A stretch of DNA of 64,000 nucleotides from Pseudomonadota bacterium (GTDB lineage Bacteria; Pseudomonadota; Gammaproteobacteria; Xanthomonadales; Xanthomonadaceae): the NCBI GenBank assembly GCA_018242445.1, contig JAFEBW010000021.1:1-64000 (forward strand), in the 5' to 3' direction. Positions within the stretch are counted from its first letter, which is position 1; every line of letters starts with the position of its first letter. Shown piece by piece: positions 55,856-64,000 of the stretch. Made by a program: the position numbers and the translations under genes. The notes below the pieces were generated by a model. It was given only the letters and a program-made list of their open reading frames with translations, ran no database searches and was not told the origin of the DNA.

Positions 55856-57439
55856 ATGGACGTTCTGCTTGTCGTGATCGTCGTGCTGTCGCTGGTGGCC
55901 GTGCTGCTGCTGGCCTTGCTGTGGCGGCGCGATCCCGCGCAGGGGCTGGGCGATGCGCTGGATGCGCGCCTGGCCGCGCTGCGGCAGGACAACGAACGCC
56001 TCGAACGCGGCTTGCGCGAGGACTTGCGGGGCACGCGCGGGGAGACGCAGACAGCCTTGGCCGCCTTCGATGCCAGGCTCGGCCTGTTCACCGAACGCAC
56101 CGATGCCGGCCTGGGTGCGTTGCGGCAGAACCTCGGCGACGACGCCCGCCGTGGCCGCGAGGAAGCCGCGGCGGCCATGCAGCGGTTCGCGGCCGGTTTG
56201 CAACAGAATCAGGAGCAGTCGCGGGCCGACATGCAGGCTGCGCTGGCCGCCTTCGATGCCAGGCTCGGCCTGTTCACCGAACGCACCGATGCCGGCCTGG
56301 GCGCGTTGCGGCAGAACCTCGGCGACGACGCCCGCCGTGGCCGCGAGGAAGCCGCTGCCGGATTGCTGGCCTTGTCCGCGGCCCTGACGGCGCGGCTGGA
56401 CAAGGCCAACGAAACCACCGAGCGCCATCTGGGCGAGGTGCGGCAGACGCTGGACAAGCAGATCAAGGAATTGCAGGCCGACAACGCCGCCAGGCTCGAA
56501 CAGATGCGCGCCACCGTGGACGAGAAACTGCAAGCCACGCTGGAAGCGCGGCTGGGCGAGTCCTTCCGGCAGGTTTCCGAGCGGCTGGAGCAGGTGCATC
56601 GCGGGTTGGGCGAGATGAAATCGCTCGCCGGCGGCGTGGACGACCTCAAGCGCGTGCTCGGCAACGTCAAGTCGCGCGGCGTGTTCGGCGAGGCGCAGCT
56701 GGCCGGCATCCTCGAACAAATCCTCACGCCCGACCAATACGCGGCCAATGTGGTCGTCAGGCCCGGCAGCAACGAGCGCGTCGAATACGCGGTGCGCCTG
56801 CCGGGCGCCGATGGCAAGGAAGGGCCACCCGTCTGGTTGCCGATCGACGCCAAGTTCCCGCGCGAGGACTACGAAAAGCTGCTCAAGGCGCAGGAGGACG
56901 CGAACGCCGAGCAAGCCGCATCGGCCAGTGCCGCGCTGGAGCGACGCCTGCGCGAGGAAGCCAAAACCATCCAGTCCAAGTACATCGATCCGCCGCACAC
57001 CACCGATTTCGCCATCCTGTTCCTGCCAACCGAAGGTCTGTACGCCGAAGCCTTGCGCCGGCCTGGGCTGGTGGATGCCCTGTTCCGCGAACAGCGTATC
57101 GTGCTCGCCGGCCCGACCACGCTCGCGGCCACGCTCAGCTCCCTGCGCATGGGCTTTCGCACGCTGGCGATCGAGCAGCGTTCCGGCGAAGTCTGGAAGT
57201 TGCTGGGCGCGGTCAAGACCGAGTTCGGCAAGTTCGGCGACGTGCTCGACAAGGTCAAGAAAAAACTCGACGAGGCCAGCGGCCAGATCGACGCCACCGG
57301 CGTGCGCTCCCGCGCCATCGAGCGCAAGCTGCGCAGGGTGGAATCGGCCAGCGTGGGGGACAGTCAACTCTTGCTGGGCAACGCGGCGGATGCGGGTGGC
57401 GACGACAGCGTCGGTGTCGATGATGGCGGGGCAGGCTGA
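55856..57439 (+). CDS. rmuC: DNA recombination protein RmuC, with an internal duplication
   Basis: A membrane-anchored RmuC-family protein thought to limit inversions at short inverted repeats. One transmembrane segment (residues 2-23) is followed by a long coiled coil (about 25-235), then the nuclease-fold domain with [18 protein letters not shown] and [16 protein letters not shown]. The coiled coil contains the same roughly 37-residue segment twice (about 68-104 and 130-166), encoded by 112-bp direct repeats with a single difference. The product is 527 residues against about 450-480 for typical members. Confidence 0.95.
   Translation: MDVLLVVIVVLSLVAVLLLALLWRRDPAQGLGDALDARLAALRQDNERLERGLREDLRGTRGETQTALAAFDARLGLFTERTDAGLGALRQNLGDDARRGREEAAAAMQRFAAGLQQNQEQSRADMQAALAAFDARLGLFTERTDAGLGALRQNLGDDARRGREEAAAGLLALSAALTARLDKANETTERHLGEVRQTLDKQIKELQADNAARLEQMRATVDEKLQATLEARLGESFRQVSERLEQVHRGLGEMKSLAGGVDDLKRVLGNVKSRGVFGEAQLAGILEQILTPDQYAANVVVRPGSNERVEYAVRLPGADGKEGPPVWLPIDAKFPREDYEKLLKAQEDANAEQAASASAALERRLREEAKTIQSKYIDPPHTTDFAILFLPTEGLYAEALRRPGLVDALFREQRIVLAGPTTLAATLSSLRMGFRTLAIEQRSGEVWKLLGAVKTEFGKFGDVLDKVKKKLDEASGQIDATGVRSRAIERKLRRVESASVGDSQLLLGNAADAGGDDSVGVDDGGAG
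56058..56169 (+). repeat. 112-bp direct repeat in rmuC, copy 1
   Basis: Differs at one position (56115 T versus C) from copy 2, 186 bp downstream. The repeat period is 62 codons, in frame. Confidence 0.9.
56244..56355 (+). repeat. 112-bp direct repeat in rmuC, copy 2
   Basis: Second copy, 111 of 112 bases identical to 56058-56169. It encodes [18 protein letters not shown] and onward. Confidence 0.9.
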
Positions 57440-57492
57440 TGGGATGACGGAAAGGGCGGTTCTGCCCGTCGCCCATCACTCCGATGTCGCCC

Positions 57493-57512
57493 CCTTCCCC
57501 CGCTTGCGGGGG
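57493..57512 (+). repeat. GC-rich palindromic element, half copy
   Basis: The stem CCCCCGC-TT-GCGGGGG is present, but the GGTTGGGGTGGGG tail is missing. Confidence 0.75.
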
Positions 57513-57611
57513 TGATGAGGCACGCTTGCAAACTGCCGGTGGCAGTTCGCGCGTCGAACAACGCCCGGCAGGGCTGGACGGCTGGGATGGGTGCCGAGTT
57601 TCGCGGTAGTC

Positions 57612-57648
57612 ATCCCCCCACCCCAACCCCCGCGAGCGGGGGAGGGAG
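57612..57648 (-). repeat. GC-rich palindromic element, inverted intergenic copy
   Basis: Reverse-orientation copy: CCCCCCACCCCAA, then CCCCCGC-GA-GCGGGGG and AGGGAG. Confidence 0.8.
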
Positions 57649-57683
57649 TTTTCTACAAGCTCTTTCATGCAAATTTAGTGCCC

Positions 57684-57702
57684 CCCCCGGCTCTGCCGGG
57701 GG
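57684..57702 (-). terminator. Hairpin downstream of mtnB
   Basis: An 8-bp stem CCCCCGGC-TCT-GCCGGGGG, 69 bp after the mtnB stop. On the minus strand it is followed by GGGCACTAAATTTG, only weakly T-rich, so it is a possible terminator. Confidence 0.5.
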
Positions 57703-57770
57703 ATATTTACTCTCGGGGGGCGGTCACCCTGATCGCTGGCGTCGGGGTCGAACGATGAGTCATGTTGCGA

Positions 57771-58406
57771 TCACGCCCGCAGCCGGCGCATCTCCAGTTC
57801 GCAGCCGAGCATGAACTCGAAAGCATCCAGGTGCCGGCGCGCCTCGCTGATGTCGCGGCCCCAGGCATACAGGCCGTGGCCGGCGATCAGGTAGCCCCAT
57901 GTGTTGGGCACGGCGAGCGCCGCGTCCACGCTGGCGATCAGCGCTTCCATGTCCTGCGAGTTGGGCACCACCGGCAGATCGACCTGCGCCTCGTGGGTGG
58001 TGTGGCCGTGCAGGGCCTTGAACAGCTCGTAGCCACGCAGGCGCACCCGGCCTTCGTCCGCGTACAGCAGGCCGGCGATGGTCTGGGTAGGCGAATGCGT
58101 GTGCAGCACCGCGCCCACGCCGGGGAAGCGACGGTACAGATGGGTGTGCAGGGCCGCCTCGGCGGACGGGCGATGGTGGGTGGCCACCGGCTCGTTGGCC
58201 ATGTTGACCACCATGATGTCCGCCTCCGTCAAGCGGCCCTTGTCCTTGCCGGAGATGGTGATGGCCGCGTGCTCTGGCCCCATGCGGATGGAGAAGTTGC
58301 CGGCGGTGGCCGGGGTGAAGCCGCGCGCGGCCAGTTCGCGGGTGTGCGAGATGATCTGGGCGGCGCAGCCGGCGTAGAGGTTGTGGTCGAAGGCGGGGGT
58401 GGTCAT
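57771..58406 (-). CDS. mtnB: Methylthioribulose-1-phosphate dehydratase
   Basis: A zinc enzyme of the class II aldolase fold that dehydrates methylthioribulose-1-phosphate in methionine salvage. 211 residues. Zinc ligands are in A-L-H-T-H-L-Y-R-R (about 92-95) and the distal His in [13 protein letters not shown], a characteristic MtnB string. S-I-R-M follows T-A-G-N-F near residue 40. It is separated from mtnD and mtnC by rmuC on the other strand. Confidence 0.94.
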   Translation of the reverse strand: MTTPAFDHNLYAGCAAQIISHTRELAARGFTPATAGNFSIRMGPEHAAITISGKDKGRLTEADIMVVNMANEPVATHHRPSAEAALHTHLYRRFPGVGAVLHTHSPTQTIAGLLYADEGRVRLRGYELFKALHGHTTHEAQVDLPVVPNSQDMEALIASVDAALAVPNTWGYLIAGHGLYAWGRDISEARRHLDAFEFMLGCELEMRRLRA

Positions 58407-58463
58407 TGGGGCAGTGTATCGGGAGTGGTCGGGTTGGCGTGATGAGGGTTGCGGAAGTTGCCC

Positions 58464-59123
58464 TTACTCCGTCCGTCGCTGCTGGCCGTAGGTCTTGAAC
58501 TTCTCCAGCACCACGGCCATTTCCGCTGCCGGCAGGTTGCAGGTGGGGCCGAGCGAGCGCGCCAGCAGGTATTGGCGGGCGAGGTTCTCCACTTCCTCGG
58601 CCAGCGCGTAGGCCTCCGACAGATTCGCGCCGATGCTGACCTGGCCGTGGTTGGCCATCAGGCAGGCGCGCAGGCCGCCGCGCAGGGCATGCAGGATGCT
58701 CGCGGACAGCTCCTGCGTGCCGAAGGTGGCGTAGTCGGCGCAGGGGATGCGATCGCCGCCGGCCACCGCCACCATGTAGTGGAAGGCCGGGATTTCCTCG
58801 CGCAGGCAGGCCAGCGCGGTGGCGTGGGTGGAGTGCACGTGCACCACCGCGTTCATCGCCGGAAAGGCGTGCAGGATGTCGACGTGGAAGCGCCATTCGC
58901 TGGACGGGATCAGTTGCCCCGCCGCGCAGCGCCCGTCGGCTTGCAGAAAGACGATGTCCTCGGGCAGCAGGTGGTCGTAGCTGCGCCCGCTGGGCGTGAT
59001 CAGCAAACCTTCGCCCCAGCGGATGCTGGCGTTGCCGGACTTGTTCAGCGACAACCCGCTGGCGTTCATCGCCCGGCAGTGGTCGATCAGCGACTGGCGG
59101 GCGGCGCGCTCGGGATCGTGCAT
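58464..59123 (-). CDS. Class II aldolase (L-fuculose-phosphate aldolase-like)
   Basis: A 219-residue zinc-dependent aldolase. The proposed zinc His pair is in V-V-H-V-H-S-T-H-A-T-A-L-A (about 92-96), with L-M-A-N-H-G-Q-V near 155 as distal ligand. S-G-N-A-S and I-T-P-S-G-R-S-Y are the phosphate-binding loops, and A-F-H-Y-M-V-A-V-A-G-G matches FucA closely. It lies immediately upstream of mtnB, a paralogous fold, 57 bp apart. Known relatives cleave 5-deoxyribulose-1-phosphate or methylthioribulose-1-phosphate, so a role in salvaging these is worth testing. ATG 59123. Confidence 0.88.
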   Translation of the reverse strand: MHDPERAARQSLIDHCRAMNASGLSLNKSGNASIRWGEGLLITPSGRSYDHLLPEDIVFLQADGRCAAGQLIPSSEWRFHVDILHAFPAMNAVVHVHSTHATALACLREEIPAFHYMVAVAGGDRIPCADYATFGTQELSASILHALRGGLRACLMANHGQVSIGANLSEAYALAEEVENLARQYLLARSLGPTCNLPAAEMAVVLEKFKTYGQQRRTE

Positions 59124-59185
59124 GGTGGGCGGGGTGTCAACGCGGGAGCGCCAAGGATACCCGCGAGTGCATGAATCGAAAACGG

Positions 59186-59209
59186 AAAACCCGGCCGGAG
59201 CCGGGTTTT
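59186..59209 (-). terminator. Intrinsic terminator after the permease gene
   Basis: AAAACCCGGC-CGGA-GCCGGGTTTT: a 10-bp perfect stem with A/T ends, 28 bp after the permease stop on the minus strand and followed by CCGTTTTCG. Confidence 0.85.
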
Positions 59210-59236
59210 CGTGGCGTTGCAGGAAACGCTCGTCCA

Positions 59237-60772
59237 TCAAGGGCCGGGCTCGGGGCCTTCGTGGATCAGCGGCGTGGCGTCGAGCTTGGCGCCTGCCAGC
59301 TCGGCATTGCCAGGTGCCAGCGCGCTGTTGCGGCGGGCGAAGGTGAAATACACGATCAAACCGAGCGCGGCCCAGGAGCAGAAGAACTTGATGGTCGGGT
59401 TCCAGCCGAGGCTGAAGAACAACAGCACGCAGCCGGCCATTGCCAGCGGACCGACGACCCACACCAGCGGCGTGCGGAACGGGCGCGCGCGATCCGGCGC
59501 GGTCTTGCGCAGCACCAGCACGCCCAGCGCGACCGCGAAGAACGCGAACAGTGTGCCGGCGTTGGAGATGTCGGCGAGGATGTCCACCGGGAACAGGGCG
59601 GCGAAGAAGGCCACGAAGATGCCCGTCGTCCACGTCACCACATGCGGGGTGTGGTACTTCGGATGCACCTTGGCCATCGCCTTGGGCATCAGGCCGTCGC
59701 GGGCCATGGTGAACAGGATGCGCGTCTGCCCGAAGATCATCATCAGCACCACCGAGGGCAGGGCGATCATGGCCGCCGCGGCCACCGCATCGCCGACGCC
59801 CGGCCAGCCGATCGAGCGCAGGACGAAGGCCAGCGGCTCCTTGCTGCCGGCCAGCGTGCCGTTGGGTTGTGCGCCCATCGCGCCCACCGCGGTGTAGGCC
59901 ACCAGCAGGTAGAACACCGTGCACACCGCCAGCGAGCCGATCAGGCCGATCGGGATGTTGCGGTTGGGGTTGGTGGTTTCTTCCGATGCGGTGGAAACAG
60001 CGTCGAAGCCCACGTAGGCAAAGAAGATCGACGCCGCCGCGCCGAGCACGCCGGTACCCGACAGTGGAGTGCCCCAGCCATTGGGCAGGAAGGGACTGAA
60101 ATTGGCATGGTTCACTGCCGGGAAAGCCAGTGCGATGAAGGCGACGAGGGCGGCGATCTTCACCATCACCAGGGCAGCCGTGAACTTGGCCGATTTGGAA
60201 GTCCCGAGCACCAGCAGCACCGTCACCAGCAGGGCCAGCACGAAGGCGATCAGGTTGAAGCCGCCCTGATGGGTGATGCCATCGACCATGTGCACCACCT
60301 GCGTCTTGTCGGCCAGGGTTTCGGTGTAGAACGGGCCCGCCGTGAGGAAGCCGGGCAGGCCGAGCCCGTGATGGGCCAGAAATCCATTGGTGTAACCCGA
60401 CCACCCCACCGCCACCGCGCCGCCGGCCACCGCGTATTCGAGGATCAGCGCCCAGCCGACCATCCACGCGATCAACTCGCCGAGCACCGCATACGAGTAG
60501 GTGTAGGCCGATCCCGACACCGGCACCATCGCCGCGATCTCGGCGTATACCAGTGCCGTCAATGCGCATACCGCGCCGGCGATGACGAAGCTGTACATCA
60601 TGCCGGGGCCGGCCTTTTGTGCGGCCACCGCGGTGAGCACGAAGATGCCGGTGCCGATGACCGCGCCGATGCCGAGCATGGTCAGCGAGAATGCGCCGAG
60701 CTGGCGCTTGAGGCTGCGCTTCTCGGCGGTCGCCAGGATCAGGTCCAGCGGTTTGACGCGCATCAACGACAT
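59237..60772 (-). CDS. APC-family amino acid permease
   Basis: A 511-residue inner-membrane transporter with 12 predicted helices. The first helix carries the unwound substrate motif I-G-A-V-I-G-T-G-I-F-V-L (about 38-49), and P-V-S-G-S-A-Y-T-Y-S-Y follows in helix 3. F-F-A-Y-V-G-F-D-A-V-S-T-A-S-E-E in helix 6 places it in the cationic amino acid/YhdG (CAT-like) branch. ATG 60772 (M-S-L-M-R-V) has GGGGA at a good distance; ATG 60784 adds four residues. Its substrate is not shown. It has its own terminator. Confidence 0.92.
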   Translation of the reverse strand: MSLMRVKPLDLILATAEKRSLKRQLGAFSLTMLGIGAVIGTGIFVLTAVAAQKAGPGMMYSFVIAGAVCALTALVYAEIAAMVPVSGSAYTYSYAVLGELIAWMVGWALILEYAVAGGAVAVGWSGYTNGFLAHHGLGLPGFLTAGPFYTETLADKTQVVHMVDGITHQGGFNLIAFVLALLVTVLLVLGTSKSAKFTAALVMVKIAALVAFIALAFPAVNHANFSPFLPNGWGTPLSGTGVLGAAASIFFAYVGFDAVSTASEETTNPNRNIPIGLIGSLAVCTVFYLLVAYTAVGAMGAQPNGTLAGSKEPLAFVLRSIGWPGVGDAVAAAAMIALPSVVLMMIFGQTRILFTMARDGLMPKAMAKVHPKYHTPHVVTWTTGIFVAFFAALFPVDILADISNAGTLFAFFAVALGVLVLRKTAPDRARPFRTPLVWVVGPLAMAGCVLLFFSLGWNPTIKFFCSWAALGLIVYFTFARRNSALAPGNAELAGAKLDATPLIHEGPEPGP

Positions 60773-60891
60773 ATGGATCCCCATGACGACGGTGAGAGAG
60801 CGGCGGCACACCCCGCGCCGCGCGGTCGCCCGTGCGGGCAGACTGCGCGCTACCTTAGCCTGCGCGGCCGCACCCCACAAGCGGCATGCGG

Positions 60892-62565
60892 TTACTTGGC
60901 CGCGTCGCGCAGTTCGCGGCGCAGGATCTTGCCGACATTGGTCTTGGGCAGTTCGGCGCGGAACTCGATGTAGCGCGGCTGCTTGTAGCCGGTGAGGTTG
61001 TCCTTGCAGAAGGCCTTGATCGCATCGGCGGTGAGGGCTTGATCCTTCTTCACCACCACCACCTTCACCGCCTCGCCGGATTTCTCGTCGGGCACGCCCA
61101 CCGCGGCCACCTCCATCACCCCGGGCATCTGCGCGATCACGTCCTCGATTTCGTTGGGATACACGTTGAAGCCCGACACGAGGATCATGTCCTTCTTGCG
61201 ATCGACGATGTAGAAGTAACCCTGATCGTCCATCCGGGCCATGTCGCCGGTGCGCAGCCAGCCGTCGGCATCGATCACCTTGGCGGTTTCCTCCGGGCGC
61301 TGCCAGTAGCCCTTCATCACCTGCGGGCCCTTGATGCACAGTTCGCCGACTTCGCCCTGCGCGACGATCCTGCCGTCGTCGTCCTTCAGGCACATGTCGG
61401 TGGAGGGCACCGGCATGCCGATCGAGCCGTTGTATTCCTTCATGTCCAGCGGGTTGACGCTGGCCGCCGGCGAGGTTTCGGTCAGGCCGTAGGCTTCGAT
61501 CAGGGTGCAGCCGGTGACCTTCTTCCAGCGCTCGGCCACCGCGCGCTGCACCGCCATGCCGCCGCCCATCGTCAGGTGCAGCTTGCTGAAGTCGAGCTGG
61601 TCGAAGCCGGGCGTGTTGAGCAGGCCGTTGAACAGGGTGTTCACGCCGGTCATGCAGGTGAAGCCGCTGCTGCGCAGTTCGTTGACGAAGCCGGGCATGT
61701 CGCGCGGGTTGGTGATCAGGTGGTTCAGGCCGCCGATCTTCATGAAGATCAGCGCGTTCGCGGTCAGCGAGAAGACGTGGTACAGCGGCAGGGCGGTGAT
61801 GATGATTTCCTGCCCGGGCTTGAGGTTGCTGCCGATCCACGAACCGGCCTGCTGCATGTTGGAGACGATGTTGCGATGGGTGAGCATCGCGCCCTTGGAC
61901 ACGCCGGTGGTGCCGCCGGTGTATTGCAGGAAGGCGATGTCCTCGGATTCGATGTTGATCAATGGCAGGTTGTGGCGGCGGCCGCGGCGCAAGGCTTCAT
62001 CGAACCGGATCGCGCCGGGGATCGAGTATGCCGGGATCTGCTTCTTGATGTACTTGAGCACGAAGTTGATGATCAGCCCTTTCGGGAAGCGCAGCAGGTC
62101 GCCCACGCCGGTGGTGACGACTTGCTTGATGTCGGTGTCGGCCAGCACTTCCTGCAGGGTGCTGGCGAAGTTGTCCACCACCACGATGGCCTTGGCGCCC
62201 GAATCCTTCATCTGGTGCTTGAGCTCGCGCGCGGTGTACAGCGGGTTGGTGTTCACCACGATCAGGCCGGCGCGCAGGATGCCGAAGATGGCGATGGGGT
62301 ATTGCAGCAGGTTGGGCATCATGATGGCGACGCGGTCGCCCTTCTTCAGCCCCAGATCGCGCAGCAGGTAGGCCGCGAACTGGCTGCTCATGCGGTCGAG
62401 GTCGCCGTAGCTGAGGGTGGTGCCGAAATTGCGGTAGGCCGGGCGGTCGCGGTACTTCTGGCAGGAGGATTCCAGCACCGCGGCGATGCTCTTGAACTCC
62501 TCGGGATTGATCTCAGCCGGGACGCCTTGCGGATAGTGGGCCAACCACGGGCGATTGTCGGTCAT
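60892..62565 (-). CDS. fadD: Long-chain-fatty-acid-CoA ligase
   Basis: Activates fatty acids to acyl-CoA at the inner membrane in an ATP-dependent two-step reaction. The 557-residue protein has the P-loop [12 protein letters not shown] (about 212-223), Y-G-L-T-E-T-S-P (motif A4), G-D-M-A-R-M-D and the linker [16 protein letters not shown] (about 445-460), all as in FadD. It starts at ATG 62565 with an excellent GGGGAGAAG ribosome-binding site. It is divergent neither from nor overlapping with the permease gene; the 119-bp gap shows no clear terminator. Confidence 0.95.
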   Translation of the reverse strand: MTDNRPWLAHYPQGVPAEINPEEFKSIAAVLESSCQKYRDRPAYRNFGTTLSYGDLDRMSSQFAAYLLRDLGLKKGDRVAIMMPNLLQYPIAIFGILRAGLIVVNTNPLYTARELKHQMKDSGAKAIVVVDNFASTLQEVLADTDIKQVVTTGVGDLLRFPKGLIINFVLKYIKKQIPAYSIPGAIRFDEALRRGRRHNLPLINIESEDIAFLQYTGGTTGVSKGAMLTHRNIVSNMQQAGSWIGSNLKPGQEIIITALPLYHVFSLTANALIFMKIGGLNHLITNPRDMPGFVNELRSSGFTCMTGVNTLFNGLLNTPGFDQLDFSKLHLTMGGGMAVQRAVAERWKKVTGCTLIEAYGLTETSPAASVNPLDMKEYNGSIGMPVPSTDMCLKDDDGRIVAQGEVGELCIKGPQVMKGYWQRPEETAKVIDADGWLRTGDMARMDDQGYFYIVDRKKDMILVSGFNVYPNEIEDVIAQMPGVMEVAAVGVPDEKSGEAVKVVVVKKDQALTADAIKAFCKDNLTGYKQPRYIEFRAELPKTNVGKILRRELRDAAK

Positions 62566-62797
62566 GCGGGCTTCTCCCCAGCGCGTGGCGCTTGATCCAG
62601 TGTCGGGATTGGATCATAGCGCCCCGGGGACGGCAACACGGAGGAGCTTTCCCTTGCGGGAGAGGGCGGCGCGCAGCGCCGGGAGAGGGGTGATTCCTCC
62701 AGAGTCCAGGATTTTCACCCTCTCCCCAACCCATCCCCCGTCGAGGGGGAGGGGGCTTGGTTGTCGCAGCAATTTCGAATTTCTGCGAATGAGCGGT
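62566..62797. other. fadD/acnA spacer with GC-rich repeats
   Basis: 232 bp. Positions 62646-62695 hold a G/C-rich stem variant (CTTGCGGGAGAGGG, GGCGCGCAGCGCC), and 62718-62755 is an inverted copy of the dispersed palindrome. No protein frame is supported. Confidence 0.6.
62718..62755 (-). repeat. GC-rich palindromic element, inverted intergenic copy
   Basis: CCCTCTCCCCAACCCATCCCCC, loop GTCGA, then GGGGGAGGGGG: tail first and stem second, in reverse orientation. Confidence 0.75.

Positions 62798-64000
<1,203 letters not shown>

Larger units (their letters stand above)
57440..57770. other. Convergent intergenic region rmuC/mtnB with repeat elements
   Basis: 331 bp between convergent genes. 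It contains a partial GC-rich palindrome (57493-57512), a full inverted copy (57612-57648) and a hairpin close to mtnB (57684-57702). No protein-coding frame is supported. Confidence 0.65.

Noticed and set aside
62640..62760. A terminator for fadD or acnA
   Set aside because: The stems here are copies of the dispersed palindrome and lack T-runs; I list them as repeats.

Overview
The window is about 64 kb of GC-rich, gene-dense chromosome from a gammaproteobacterium of the order Lysobacterales (Xanthomonadales). Two features support this: the block frr-uppS-cdsA-dxr-rseP-bamA-lpxD-fabZ-lpxA-lpxB-rnhB-dnaE, with no skp between bamA and lpxD, and a nine-function histidine operon preceded by a TrpR/YerC-type regulator. 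I cannot name the genus. I see no rRNA, CRISPR array, prophage or integron. There is one tRNA (Pro, anticodon CGG) and the tail of one IS630-type transposase.

Layout. 1-1.3 kb: the end of an IS630 element inserted into a small membrane-protein gene, then a second membrane-protein gene broken by a 7-bp duplication, and an XRE regulator. 1.4-3.8 kb: trxB and, divergently, ald. 3.9-7.2 kb: a 2OG-Fe(II) oxygenase, an MsbA-like ABC exporter, a beheaded nucleotidyltransferase and a SPASM-like tail, which I read as a decayed peptide-modification (RiPP-like) locus. 7.3-11.2 kb: a pair of M16 peptidases with long Pro/Ala-rich tails. 11.2-15.3 kb: a cyclic-nucleotide-binding membrane protein, a permuted papain-like hydrolase, then algH-ruvX-pyrB. 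15.3-31.6 kb: the replication, lipid A, outer-membrane and isoprenoid block, with rnd. 31.8-34.7 kb: an FGE-like lipoprotein and an M48 peptidase. 34.7-37.4 kb: two acetoacetyl-CoA reductases around phaR. 37.4-40.8 kb: gluQRS, ypjD-like, ffh and tRNA-Pro. 40.9-52.5 kb: hisS, a histidine-ammonia-lyase-like gene, a yerC-like regulator and hisG-hisD/hisC-hisB-hisH-hisA-hisF-hisIE. 52.6-59.1 kb: a C13 peptidase, then methionine-salvage genes mtnC, mtnD and mtnB interleaved with cytochrome b561 and rmuC, and a class II aldolase. 59.2-64 kb: an APC permease, fadD and the 3' part of acnA.

The most striking property is invasion of coding sequence by repeats. A GC-rich palindromic element (consensus CCCTCCCCCGC-TT-GCGGGGGAGGG followed by TTGGGGTGGGG) lies between genes, but also in frame inside the second M16 peptidase (three copies), in the C-terminal extension of RuvX (two opposed copies), and in the hisD-hisC junction, where no stop codon remains and the two enzymes form one 839-codon reading frame. 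A second repeat, GGGAATGG in tandem and inverted arrays, supplies the only ATG I can find for lpxB and the N-terminus of HisIE. Two further small hairpin families show compensatory base changes between copies. One of them sits in an insertion next to a duplicated mtnC start.
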